From the NCBI RefSeq assembly GCF_001646865.1, contig NZ_LRRB01000079.1:1-53556 (forward strand): a stretch of DNA of 53,556 nucleotides. The letters are read 5' to 3'. Below are positions 7,867 through 15,757 of the stretch, piece by piece. How positions within the stretch are numbered: position 1 is the stretch's first letter; each line of letters starts with the position of its first letter. The DNA comes from Aldersonia kunmingensis (GTDB lineage: Bacteria > Actinomycetota > Actinomycetes > Mycobacteriales > Mycobacteriaceae). Below the pieces are notes generated by a model. The model was not told where the DNA came from and searched no databases. It saw nothing but the letters and a program-made list of their open reading frames with translations. The translations under genes and the position numbers were made by a program.

Positions 7867-9399
7867 GTGTATCCAGGGACTTGGGCGGCGAAGACTCCTA
7901 ACAAACCGGCGATGGTCATGGCCGGTTCGGGCGCCACTCTGACCTATGCCGAACTCGACGAGCGGAGCATCCGCCTCTCGCGGTATCTGCATGACCAGGG
8001 TTTGCGCAAGGGCGACGTGGTCGCACTGCTGTCGAACAACCGCCTCGAAACCTACGAGGTGTACTGGACCGCACTGCGTTCCGGTCTCTACATCACGGCG
8101 GTCAACCACAACCTCGCTCCGGCCGAGGCGGCCTACATCGTCTCCGACTGCGGCGCCAAGGCTCTGATCGTCTCCGGCGAGAAGCGTGAACTCGTCGAAG
8201 GAATGACCGACATCGACGCCTCGATCCGGCTCGCCTTCGGCGGTGAGGTCGCAGGGTACGGCGACTACGAAGCGGCACTTGCCGGCGCGTCTGCAGAGCC
8301 GCTGCCCGAGCAGCCGCATGGTGAGGACCTGCTGTACTCCTCGGGTACGACCGGGCGCCCCAAGGGCATCAAGCTGCCGCTGCCCGAGTTCGCCGTCGAC
8401 GAGCCCGGCTACCCGTACGTGATGATCTTCGGCGGCCTCTACGGCTTCGATACCGACACCGTCTACCTCTCGCCCGCGCCGGTGTATCACGCTGCGCCCC
8501 TGCGCTTCGGCGGCGTCGTACACGCGCTCGGCGGCACGCTGGTGATGATGGAGCACTTCGATGCCGAGGCTGCGCTCGCGGCGATCGCCAAGTACGGCGT
8601 CACGCACACCCAGATGGTGCCGACCATGTTCATCCGCATGCTCAAGCTGCCGGACGAGCAGCGTGACAAGTACGACGTGTCGTCGCTTCGGTGCGTCGTG
8701 CACGCCGCGGCGCCGTGTCCGGTCGAGGTCAAGCAGCGGATGATCGACTGGTTCGGGCCGATCGTGCACGAGTACTACGCGAGCACCGAGGCGAACGGCG
8801 CCACCTTCATCGATGCCGAGCGCTGGCTCACCCACCCGGGCAGCGTCGGCACCGCACTGCTCGGCGTGATCAAGGTCTGTGACGAGGACGGCAACCTGCT
8901 GCCGGCAGGCGAGATCGGCACGATCTACTTCGAGCGCGAAGACAAGGGTTTCGAATACCACAACGACCCGGCGAAGTCTGCGTCCACGCGTCATCCGGAG
9001 CACGAAAACTGGACTACCGTGGGCGATCTCGGTTACGTGGACGAAGAGGGCTACCTCTACCTCACCGATCGCAAGGCATTCATGATCATCTCCGGCGGGG
9101 TGAACATCTACCCGCAGGAGGTCGAGGACCTGTTCAGCCTGCACCCGAAGGTGCTCGACATCGCGGTGCTCGGCCTGCCGGACGAGGACATGGGCGAGCG
9201 CGTCGTTGCGGTCGTGCAGGTCGGCCCGGGCGTCGAGTCCGGCCCCGAACTGGCCGAGGAACTGCGTGGCTACGCCCGCGAGCGGATCGCGCACTACAAG
9301 GTGCCGCGGGAGTTCCACTTTGCCGAGCAGCTTCCGCGCACGCCGACGGGAAAGCTGGTCAAGGGGAAGCTTCGCGACGAGTTGATCGCGGATCGCTGA
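7867..9399 (+). CDS. Fatty-acyl-CoA synthetase (FadD-type, ANL superfamily)
   Basis: This 510-residue AMP-forming ligase starts at GTG 7867 with GAGAGGT at 7852-7858 upstream. The adenylation P-loop LLYSSGTTGRPKGIK lies near residues 157-171, the YYASTEANG motif near 303, TVGDLGYVDEEGYLYLTDR near 380-398, and the catalytic lysine motif RTPTGKLVKGKL close to the C-terminus. All ANL core motifs are intact, so it should activate a carboxylic acid with ATP and form a CoA thioester. The substrate cannot be read; overall pattern suggests medium or long fatty acids. It is separated from uvrB by 104 bases and probably transcribed alone. It was among the FadD-like genes I could not tie to a named M. 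tuberculosis paralogue. Confidence 0.88.
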   Translation: MYPGTWAAKTPNKPAMVMAGSGATLTYAELDERSIRLSRYLHDQGLRKGDVVALLSNNRLETYEVYWTALRSGLYITAVNHNLAPAEAAYIVSDCGAKALIVSGEKRELVEGMTDIDASIRLAFGGEVAGYGDYEAALAGASAEPLPEQPHGEDLLYSSGTTGRPKGIKLPLPEFAVDEPGYPYVMIFGGLYGFDTDTVYLSPAPVYHAAPLRFGGVVHALGGTLVMMEHFDAEAALAAIAKYGVTHTQMVPTMFIRMLKLPDEQRDKYDVSSLRCVVHAAAPCPVEVKQRMIDWFGPIVHEYYASTEANGATFIDAERWLTHPGSVGTALLGVIKVCDEDGNLLPAGEIGTIYFEREDKGFEYHNDPAKSASTRHPEHENWTTVGDLGYVDEEGYLYLTDRKAFMIISGGVNIYPQEVEDLFSLHPKVLDIAVLGLPDEDMGERVVAVVQVGPGVESGPELAEELRGYARERIAHYKVPREFHFAEQLPRTPTGKLVKGKLRDELIADR

Positions 9400-9484
9400 G
9401 ACCAGCGAAAACGCGACCGGGCAGCCGAATGGTTCGCCACGGTCCGGGTGGGTGCGTCGACGTGATCTGCTCGCCCGGACCGGC

Positions 9485-9498
9485 GCAATATGCATTGC
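9485..9498 (+). promoter_or_regulatory. AT-rich inverted repeat upstream of the stress-protein gene
   Basis: GCAATATGCATTGC forms a 5-4-5 inverted repeat in a GC-rich background, 143 bases before the usp ATG. It could be a transcription-factor site; no known box matches. Confidence 0.25.
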
Positions 9499-9563
9499 AT
9501 CCCAAATCTGTCTCGGCGGCCGCACGGACCGCTAGGGTGCAGCAAGACCGACAGCGAGTTTCC

Positions 9564-9589
9564 GACCGGAATCCTCTCGGGTTCCGGTC
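9564..9589 (+). other. Stem-loop in the 5' region of the stress-protein gene
   Basis: An 8-bp perfect inverted repeat (GACCGGAA at 9564-9571, TTCCGGTC at 9582-9589) encloses a 10-base loop, 52 bases before the usp ATG. Whether it acts in RNA or as a DNA operator cannot be told. The remainder of the 241-base gap after the acyl-CoA synthetase shows no gene. Confidence 0.35.
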
Positions 9590-9640
9590 TCCGGTCAGCG
9601 CCGCGTGGCGTCGACCGTCGAACGTGTGGGAGGGATCGTA

Positions 9641-10090
9641 ATGAGCGCGTACCGGACCATTGTCGTTGGAACCGATGGATCCGAATCGTCCTACCGAGCC
9701 GTTGAAAAGGCGGCCTCGTTGGCGCAGGACGAGTCGGCGCAACTTGTCATCGCGTGCGCCTACTACCCGACCGACGAGAAGGATCTCGGCTCCGCTTCCG
9801 ATGTGCTGAAGGGCGACGCCTACCAGGTGCACGGCTCGGCGCCGACCGACGAAATCCTGCGGAGCGCACGCGAGAAGGCGAAAGCAGCCGGCGCGGCGAA
9901 CATTGTCGAGCGGTCGATCGTGGGTGCGCCCGTCGATTCGCTGCTCGCGCTGCTCGCCGAGGTTGACGGCGACCTGCTCGTCATCGGCAACAAGGGCTTG
10001 AACTCGCTTGCGGGACGTCTACTCGGCTCGGTGCCGTCGGATGCCGCGCGCAAGGCGAGGGTCGACGTCCTTATCGTTCACACGGTTTAG
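9641..10090 (+). CDS. Universal stress protein, nucleotide-binding type
   Basis: This is a 149-residue single UspA domain, clearly the counterpart of mycobacterial Rv1636 (MSAYRTIVVGTDGSESS at the start, IVGAPVDSLLALL, and VDVLIVHT at the end). The ATG at 9641 has GGGAGGGA six bases upstream. The nucleotide-binding motif G-2x-G-9x-G-S is present (GNKGLNSLAGRLLGS, about residues 114-128). The M. tuberculosis homologue is reported to bind cAMP as well as ATP; conservation here suggests the same, by inference. It is cytosolic. It ends nine bases before a perfect hairpin that separates it from the convergent helD gene. Confidence 0.92.
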   Translation: MSAYRTIVVGTDGSESSYRAVEKAASLAQDESAQLVIACAYYPTDEKDLGSASDVLKGDAYQVHGSAPTDEILRSAREKAKAAGAANIVERSIVGAPVDSLLALLAEVDGDLLVIGNKGLNSLAGRLLGSVPSDAARKARVDVLIVHTV

Positions 10091-10098
10091 GCAGATCT

Positions 10099-10127
10099 GC
10101 GGCGGCCGGAGGTATTCCGGCCGCCGC
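10099..10127. terminator. Bidirectional hairpin between convergent usp and helD
   Basis: A 12-bp perfect GC-rich stem (GCGGCGGCCGGA at 10099-10110, complementary arm at 10116-10127) has a 5-base loop GGTAT. It lies between two convergent stop codons. It has no T-tract on either side. Confidence 0.75.
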
Positions 10128-10141
10128 GGGTGTGCTCGTCC

Positions 10142-12466
10142 TCAGCCGAGGATGCGCGCGTCGGGGCTGGGAACTTCGGTCCGCTCGTCCAGTGCGTTGA
10201 GCACCTCGGGCAGCGGTGCCGAGTGCAGCACCCCGAGGCGCTGCGTGGCTCGAGTCAGCGCGACGTAGAGATCGTTCATGCCGCGGGGTGATTCGGCGAG
10301 AATCCGGTGCGGTTCGGCAATGAAGACCGCGTCGAACTCCAGGCCCTTCACGTCGTGGACGGTGGCGACCTTGACCCGTTCCGTGGCGAGGTGCTCTAGC
10401 ATCTCGACGAGTTCGGCCGGCACGATCATCGCGACCGTGCCCGGGCCGGTTTCCCCGGCCACGCATCGCTTCGCGACGGTCTCCAATTCTTCGGCCGCAA
10501 CTGCGAGTGACCATGGCACCCAACCGGATTCGCGTACCGACCGCGGCTCGGTGGCCTCCGGATCGATTGCCCGCAGCACGTCGTGTGCCACCGCCATGAT
10601 TTCTGCCGGCGTGCGGTAATTGACGGTCAGTTCGGTCAGCTTCCAGCGCTGCGCAACGTAGGGCTCGAGAACCGTGCGCCACGAGGATGCGCCCGCCGGA
10701 TCCCCGGTCTGTGCGACATCGCCGACCGCGGTGACCCAGCGATTCGGAATGCGGCGCATGACCATTCGCCAGGCCATCTCCGAAAGCTCCTGTGCCTCAT
10801 CGACGATGACATGCCCGTAGGTCCAGCTACGATCACCAGCCGCGCGTTCCGCGGTGGTCATCTGGCTGCGCACGTCCTGGCGCTCGGCGAGTTGACTGGC
10901 GTCGATGAGGTCGTAGGCCATCAGGATCTCGGGATCGAGCTCGTCCTCGAGATCCTGTGGCGCAGAGCCGGTCAGGATATCCAGCGCGCCTTGGGCGTCC
11001 TCGATCTGCGACCGCCAGCGCCTCCGGGCCCGTTCGCGGTCCGCGGTGTCGTCGATGCCGAGTAGCTCGGCGAGTTCGTCGAGCAACGGTGCGTCGGCGG
11101 GGGAAAATCCGCGGGTGCCCGGATCGCGCAGCAGTGCGGCGCGCTCCTCGGCGGTCAAACCCGCTGCGGCCACGGCGAGCCGGTCCGGGTTGGTGAGCAG
11201 GCCGATCAGCACCTGTTGCGGTGTGAGCTCGGGCCACAACGCGCCGATCGCGCGCTGCACTCCGGAGTCGTGGCGAAGCTCTTCGCGGATGTCCGCGATA
11301 TCTTCCTTGCTGAGCAGGTTCGCCCCGCCCACCACGTTCGCGCCGAGCGTCTCGACGACCTGCTCGGTGAGCGCCTCGACGACAGCCGAAACGAATATCG
11401 GCCTGGCCAGGTTGTGCGGCCGGCGCGACGATCGTGCCCGTCCACGGGCGCGCGTGACGGACTTGCGGTCCAGCGTCACGGTGTAGGAGTCGAAGGTCAG
11501 CGTCACGGGCTGCTCGGGCAACTTCTGCAGGTCGCGAATGGCGTGCTTGAGCACCTCGAGAATCCGTAGTGAGCCCTTGATCTCGCCTGCGCGCAGGGTG
11601 TCGGTCAGTTCGGCGCGCACACCGGGGTACAGGTCGCCGATGGTGGAGAGCAGCACGCCGGTCTCACCAAGAGACGGCAGCACCTGGCCGATGTAGTCGA
11701 GGAAGGTCTTGTTCGGCCCGACGATCAGCACGCCGGCCTTCGCGAGCTGCTGTCGGTACGTGTACAGCAGGTACGCCGCCCGGTGCAGCGCAACCGCGGT
11801 CTTGCCCGTACCGGGTCCACCCTGCACGACCAACACGCTCTTGTGCTCGGAGCGGATGATCGAGTCCTGCTCGCTCTGGATCGTCTCGACGATGTCGTTC
11901 ATGTGCCCGGTGCGCGCCGCATTCAGGGCTGTGAGCAGGGCACTTTCCGCTCCGACACCGCCGCTGGCGAGGATCGCGTCCTCGGCTTGCGCGGTATCGA
12001 GGTCGAGGTACTCGTCATTGACCGCCGTCACCCGCCGATTCCTGGTGCGGATATGCCTGCGTCGGGTGACGCCGTCCGGCGCGGCGGTGGTCGCGAGGTA
12101 GAACGGCCGGGCCATCGGTGCACGCCAGTCGAGTAGCAGGGTCTCGAAGTCGTTTTCCTCGTCGAGAATGCCGATGCGGCCGACGTAGCGCGATTCCTCG
12201 CCGTCGATGTCGATTCTGCCGAAGCACAGCCCGTTCTCTGCCGCGTCGTACTTCGCGAGATCCTCGGCGTACATCTGCGAGAACGATTCGCGTTCCGACC
12301 GTGCCTGCGGCGTTCCGCCGGTTTCGAGCAGCACCTTGTTCAGCCGCGCGTTCGCGTAGGCGCGCATGGCGTCGAGTCGCTCGTAGAGCGTGGTCACATG
12401 GCGTTGTTCGTTCTCGATTTGCCGGGACGAACGCGATGCGTCCTGCTCAGGGACGTCTCCGGGCAA
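10142..12466 (-). CDS. helD: HelD-type RNA polymerase-remodelling ATPase
   Basis: This superfamily 1 ATPase-like protein of about 774 residues resembles class II (mycobacterial) HelD. The N-terminal coiled coil (QIENEQRHVTTLYERLDAMR), GLCFGRID, GRIGILDEENDFETLLLDWR and ARPFYLAT are family hallmarks. Walker A GGPGTGKT lies near 216-223, DEAQE and QTGDPAGA later, and VKGLEFDAVF near the end. HelD inserts into the RNA polymerase channels and releases stalled enzyme from nucleic acid; related proteins give rifampicin tolerance. I prefer the TTG at 12466 because GAGGAG (12472-12477, complement) sits five bases before it; the frame is open to a TTG at 12502. I see no rifamycin-associated element upstream. 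Confidence 0.85.
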   Translation of the reverse strand: MPGDVPEQDASRSSRQIENEQRHVTTLYERLDAMRAYANARLNKVLLETGGTPQARSERESFSQMYAEDLAKYDAAENGLCFGRIDIDGEESRYVGRIGILDEENDFETLLLDWRAPMARPFYLATTAAPDGVTRRRHIRTRNRRVTAVNDEYLDLDTAQAEDAILASGGVGAESALLTALNAARTGHMNDIVETIQSEQDSIIRSEHKSVLVVQGGPGTGKTAVALHRAAYLLYTYRQQLAKAGVLIVGPNKTFLDYIGQVLPSLGETGVLLSTIGDLYPGVRAELTDTLRAGEIKGSLRILEVLKHAIRDLQKLPEQPVTLTFDSYTVTLDRKSVTRARGRARSSRRPHNLARPIFVSAVVEALTEQVVETLGANVVGGANLLSKEDIADIREELRHDSGVQRAIGALWPELTPQQVLIGLLTNPDRLAVAAAGLTAEERAALLRDPGTRGFSPADAPLLDELAELLGIDDTADRERARRRWRSQIEDAQGALDILTGSAPQDLEDELDPEILMAYDLIDASQLAERQDVRSQMTTAERAAGDRSWTYGHVIVDEAQELSEMAWRMVMRRIPNRWVTAVGDVAQTGDPAGASSWRTVLEPYVAQRWKLTELTVNYRTPAEIMAVAHDVLRAIDPEATEPRSVRESGWVPWSLAVAAEELETVAKRCVAGETGPGTVAMIVPAELVEMLEHLATERVKVATVHDVKGLEFDAVFIAEPHRILAESPRGMNDLYVALTRATQRLGVLHSAPLPEVLNALDERTEVPSPDARILG

Positions 12467-12579
12467 CAAGACTCCTCGGATTTCTCTCGGAAAAAGGCTC
12501 AACGGAGTCTAGTGCTGTTTCCGGAGATGTGCCGAAGTGCCAGTTCAGCGTCACACGAAAGGCCTGTCCGAGTGATCGG

Positions 12580-13563
12580 TTAGACGCGCAGCTTCGCGGC
12601 GCGTGCACGCGTCCGTTCCGCGATCTCGGTCGCCAGCTCTGTTGCGCGGTCCACCGAGCCGTTGCTGAGTTCGGGAGCGCGGTCCCGGACACGTTCGACC
12701 AGCTCAGGCGCTTGCTCACGGAGGCGTTCCGCCAGTTCCGTTGCTCGGTCGCGTGCGGTCTCGGCGAGTTCCGGGCTCCGATCACGTACGCGTTCGGCCA
12801 GGTCGGCGGCGCGATCTCGGGCCACCTCGGCCAGCTTCGGGCCGCGATCGCGTGCGACTTCGGCGAGTTCCGAGGCGCGGTCCCGAGCCGTCTCGGCGAG
12901 TTCCGGTCCGTGCTCGCGGGCGAGGTCTGCGAGTTCGCTGCCGCGCTCTGCGGCCACATGGGCCAACTCTCCGCCCCGCTGAGCTGCTACTTCGCTCAAA
13001 ACCTCGGCAGCGTCGCGGGCCTTTTCGCCGGCCACGCGTGCACCGTGTCCGAGGTGGACGGCCGCGGAAGCCCCGGTCGCGCCGGCTGCGCCGAGAGGTA
13101 GTGCAGCCGACATCTTCCGAGCGGCGCGCCTACCGCGCCACCCAAGCGAAGGTTTGCCCTCGGTGTCGACGGCAGCGATCATCACGCCGCCGAGCAGGCT
13201 CAGGTTCTTGACGAACTCGGCGCGCTTGCGCGCCTTCGCTGCGGCGTGGGTCTCGTTCCAGAAATCCTGCTCGGTCACGGTCGTGGGGAGCACGGTCGCG
13301 GCGAGCGCGAGCGACGCAATCCTGGGCGCCTTGCCGAACGCGAGCAGCACACCGCTGCCGACCTGAACGGCTCCATTGATGCGCACGAGCGTTACCGGAT
13401 CGGTCGGCACCTTGTCGGTGACCTCCTTGGGCAGGCTCTCCTCGCCCTTCTGGACGAGTGGTTCGGCCGCGCTCGCTCGACCCTGAGGGTTACGCAGCGC
13501 GTCGATACCGCCGACGACGAATGTCGCAGCGAGCAGCGGGCGAGCAATACGACGGATCAACAT
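12580..13563 (-). CDS. DoxX-family membrane protein with 11-residue repeat tail
   Basis: The product is 327 residues. The ATG at 13563 has AGGAGG eight bases upstream, better than the in-frame starts further out. Residues 1-165 look like a DoxX protein (LIRRIARPLLAATFVVGGID, INGAVQVGSGVLLAFGK, NLSLLGGVMIAAVDTEGKPS), with three or four hydrophobic segments. Residues about 192-323 consist of some twelve consecutive 11-residue units of the pattern (V/T/R)ARDRxxELAE, strongly charged with Ala/Leu at fixed spacing, which predicts a long amphipathic or coiled helix of hendecad type. DoxX domains are linked to membrane redox chemistry, but the tail is unlike the usual family. It sits between helD and the antiporter gene, 78 bases from the latter. 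Confidence 0.82.
   Translation of the reverse strand: MLIRRIARPLLAATFVVGGIDALRNPQGRASAAEPLVQKGEESLPKEVTDKVPTDPVTLVRINGAVQVGSGVLLAFGKAPRIASLALAATVLPTTVTEQDFWNETHAAAKARKRAEFVKNLSLLGGVMIAAVDTEGKPSLGWRGRRAARKMSAALPLGAAGATGASAAVHLGHGARVAGEKARDAAEVLSEVAAQRGGELAHVAAERGSELADLAREHGPELAETARDRASELAEVARDRGPKLAEVARDRAADLAERVRDRSPELAETARDRATELAERLREQAPELVERVRDRAPELSNGSVDRATELATEIAERTRARAAKLRV
12595..12990 (-). repeat. 33-bp tandem repeat encoding hendecad units
   Basis: About twelve imperfect 33-bp units lie head to tail inside the DoxX-family gene, each encoding an 11-residue unit such as TARDRASELAE, VARDRGPKLAE, RVRDRSPELAE and TARDRATELAE. The units differ at synonymous and non-synonymous positions, so this is a diverged rather than recently expanded array. 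The central eight units are the most regular. Confidence 0.85.
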
Positions 13564-13641
13564 CCGGACAACCTCCTGATGTGTACGAACACGGCACAAT
13601 GCGATTACCCGGGCGAGGTGTGTCGAAACCCCGGCCGCAAG

Positions 13642-15222
13642 CTAGCGCGGACTGTGCACGTCGAGATGGTGCAGGACGCGGTCGACGACTTCCGGATCGA
13701 CGCCCGGCTGGTTCCGCTTGGCGAGCACGGCGGCGCGTGCCGCCGACATCATCTCGACGTTTACCCGCCGGAACGCATTGAGCCGCTCGATACGTTTGGC
13801 GATCGCTTCCCTGCGTTCCTCGTCGGCGACATCGGGGCTGATCCGCACCCCGAGATCGACTGCGCGGCGCAGCAGTCGATCGAGCACCTCGTCCGAGAGT
13901 TCCTCGGTGGCCGCGATCTCCTCGACCCGTTTCCGTGCCGCGGTCGCCGCGGCGTGCGCGAGTTCGTGCTCGAGATCCCGCTCCGCTGCGGTGTCGGCGC
14001 TCACGCCGAGCACCCGGATCAGCCAGGGCAGCGTCAATCCTTGCAGCACAAGGGTTGTCATGACGACGGTGAACGCGATGAAGATGATGATGTCGCGTTG
14101 CGGAAAGGGACCGCCGCCGTCGACAGTGAGCGGAATCGCCAGTGCCAGCGCTACGGAAGCCACGCCGCGCATGCCGGCCCACCAGACAACGACGGTTTCC
14201 CGAACGGAGCCCGGTACCTCAGCCTCCCGGTCCCACGGGGTGTGCCGCGCGACCCATGCGGCCGGCATCAACCATGCGAAGCGAACGACTATTACCACGC
14301 CGGTGATCGCCAATCCCCAGCTCAGTGCATCGCCGAGATTCCCCGACTCGGACCGCACGACGTTCGTCAACTCCAACCCGACAAGCCCGAATGCGACGCC
14401 GGTGACCAGCGTGTCGATGACCTGCCAGAACGCCGCACCCGTCAGCCGGCCCTCGATGTCGTCGGCGTCCGCGCCGCTCTCGGCCAGGTACAACGCCGTC
14501 ACCAGCACCGCGAGGACGCCGGAGCCCGAGTAGTGATCGGCGATCGCGTAGCTCGCGAATGGGAGCAGCAGGCTCATGCCGACGCGCAGGGTGGCATCGC
14601 CTAGTAGTCGCATCATGCGAGCGCCGAACCATCCGATGGCGAGGCCGACGATGAGGGCGACGACTGCCGAGACGGCGAAATCCCGGATGGCGGTGCCGCG
14701 TGTGTAGTGGCCGCTGACCGCGGCCGCGATTGCGATGTTGTACAACACGATTGCCGTCACATCGTTGAACAGACCCTCACCCTCGAGGATCGAGACCATG
14801 CGTCGCGGCAGGCTGAGTGACCCCGCGACCGCGCTCACCGCGACCGGATCCGGCGGCGCGACCAGAGCGCCGAGAACCACCGCGGCGGCGATGGGTAGGC
14901 CCGGAACAAGCGCATTCGCCACCGCCGCCACCGCTGCGGTCGTCGCAAACACCAAGGCGACGGCAAGCAAAAAGATTGGTTTCCAGTTCGACGCGAACTG
15001 CCGCCAGGACGTTCGCTGCACCGCGGCATAGAGCAGCGGGGGGAGTACCAGCGGCAGGATGTAATCGGGATTCACCTTGACGTCGGGCACGAACGGCAGC
15101 AGCGCGAGCACCACACCGAGCACGGTGACGAGAATCGGCGAGGGCAGCCCGAGCCGTTCGCCGAGTGGCACCGTCACCAACGCGCCGAACATCAGTGCAA
15201 ACAACAGCACGAACTGTTCCAT
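13642..15222 (-). CDS. CPA1-family Na+(K+)/H+ antiporter
   Basis: This 526-residue membrane protein has about 12 hydrophobic segments in residues 1-410 and a cytosolic helical C-terminal tail (about 415-526) rich in Glu and Arg. Ion-site motifs of the monovalent cation:proton antiporter-1 family are present: APPDPVAVSAV (Asp125) and GEGLFNDVTAIV (Asn153-Asp154), plus the conserved Arg in WWAGMRGVASVALALAIP. It exchanges cations for protons at the cytoplasmic membrane; ion specificity cannot be read. The ATG at 15222 is used. The MazG-like gene ends 21 bases upstream on the same strand, so the two are probably co-transcribed. Confidence 0.93.
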   Translation of the reverse strand: MEQFVLLFALMFGALVTVPLGERLGLPSPILVTVLGVVLALLPFVPDVKVNPDYILPLVLPPLLYAAVQRTSWRQFASNWKPIFLLAVALVFATTAAVAAVANALVPGLPIAAAVVLGALVAPPDPVAVSAVAGSLSLPRRMVSILEGEGLFNDVTAIVLYNIAIAAAVSGHYTRGTAIRDFAVSAVVALIVGLAIGWFGARMMRLLGDATLRVGMSLLLPFASYAIADHYSGSGVLAVLVTALYLAESGADADDIEGRLTGAAFWQVIDTLVTGVAFGLVGLELTNVVRSESGNLGDALSWGLAITGVVIVVRFAWLMPAAWVARHTPWDREAEVPGSVRETVVVWWAGMRGVASVALALAIPLTVDGGGPFPQRDIIIFIAFTVVMTTLVLQGLTLPWLIRVLGVSADTAAERDLEHELAHAAATAARKRVEEIAATEELSDEVLDRLLRRAVDLGVRISPDVADEERREAIAKRIERLNAFRRVNVEMMSAARAAVLAKRNQPGVDPEVVDRVLHHLDVHSPR

Positions 15223-15243
15223 CGGTTCTCCTGCCCTGCGGGG

Positions 15244-15426
15244 TCAGTGCAGCCAGATCCGGTCGTCGAATCCGCCGCGGGTGCGGCGCTTCGACGCGGC
15301 CGCCTCCTCGACAAGCTTGTCCAGAAGGGCGGCCAGGAAGGCGTGCGAGCTGAGTGTGCGGGTGGCCGGCGTTCGCCCATCCGCACGGATCAGGTCCGGT
15401 ATGCCATCTCGTACCAGTTTGCCCAT
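15244..15426 (-). CDS. MazG-like phosphoribosyl-ATP pyrophosphohydrolase homologue with internal deletion
   Basis: This 60-residue frame has an intact family N-terminus (MGKLVRDGIPDLIRADGRTP and AFLAALLDKLVEEA) and an intact C-terminus (RGGFDDRIWL), with the start supported by GGGAGAG seven bases upstream. Proteins of this family, known from many actinobacteria and archaea, are about 100 residues long. The segment between LVEEA and RGGFDDRIWL, which should hold the rest of the EExxE...ExxD metal-binding helices, is replaced by SKRRT. The reading frame is kept. The product is therefore likely catalytically dead, or the gene is decaying. It lies 21 bases upstream of the antiporter gene on the same strand. 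Confidence 0.6.
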   Translation of the reverse strand: MGKLVRDGIPDLIRADGRTPATRTLSSHAFLAALLDKLVEEAAASKRRTRGGFDDRIWLH

Positions 15427-15757
15427 CGAATCTCTCCCGAGCCGAGGCCGACGTTGGCCGTTCTGGCTGACAGGTCCGCAGCGGCGGTTCGATCCGGTAG
15501 GGCACGACGGCACACCCCGGCGAAACGCGTTGCGGCGGGCACCCTTCCGGAAAGGATCGAAGCGTGTCGGTGGCGAGGACGGCATCGACACGAGGCAGGC
15601 GCTGCACACTACAACGACGCTAACCATCGGGGGCTCGCCATGGGCGAATTCCGCCCGATGTCGGTAGTTTGACGCGGTGGACGCTACGCCGGAATCGGAC
15701 CCGCTTGCCGTTGGCAGGTCGTGCCGCACCCGGATTCCGCCGACGAAGGGGATCTGC
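15427..15757. other. Divergent intergenic region, no gene seen
   Basis: These 331 bases separate the MazG-like gene from the amidase. The open frames that cross it have no family resemblance. The only structure I note is a small inverted repeat GGGCG-AATTC-CGCCC at 15642-15656, about 100 bases before the amidase GTG, which could be regulatory. Confidence 0.4.

Noticed and set aside
7477-9525. 682-codon minus-strand open frame across the acyl-CoA synthetase gene
   Set aside because: Antisense shadow with no domains; the plus-strand gene has all ANL motifs.
13246-14604. 452-codon plus-strand open frame opposite the antiporter gene
   Set aside because: The minus strand encodes a complete CPA1 antiporter; the plus-strand product is rich in His/Arg/Asp with no recognisable fold.
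15427-15729. N-terminal extension of the MazG-like frame upstream to 15729
   Set aside because: The added residues are low-complexity, without homology; the ATG at 15426 has a ribosome-binding site and the exact family start.
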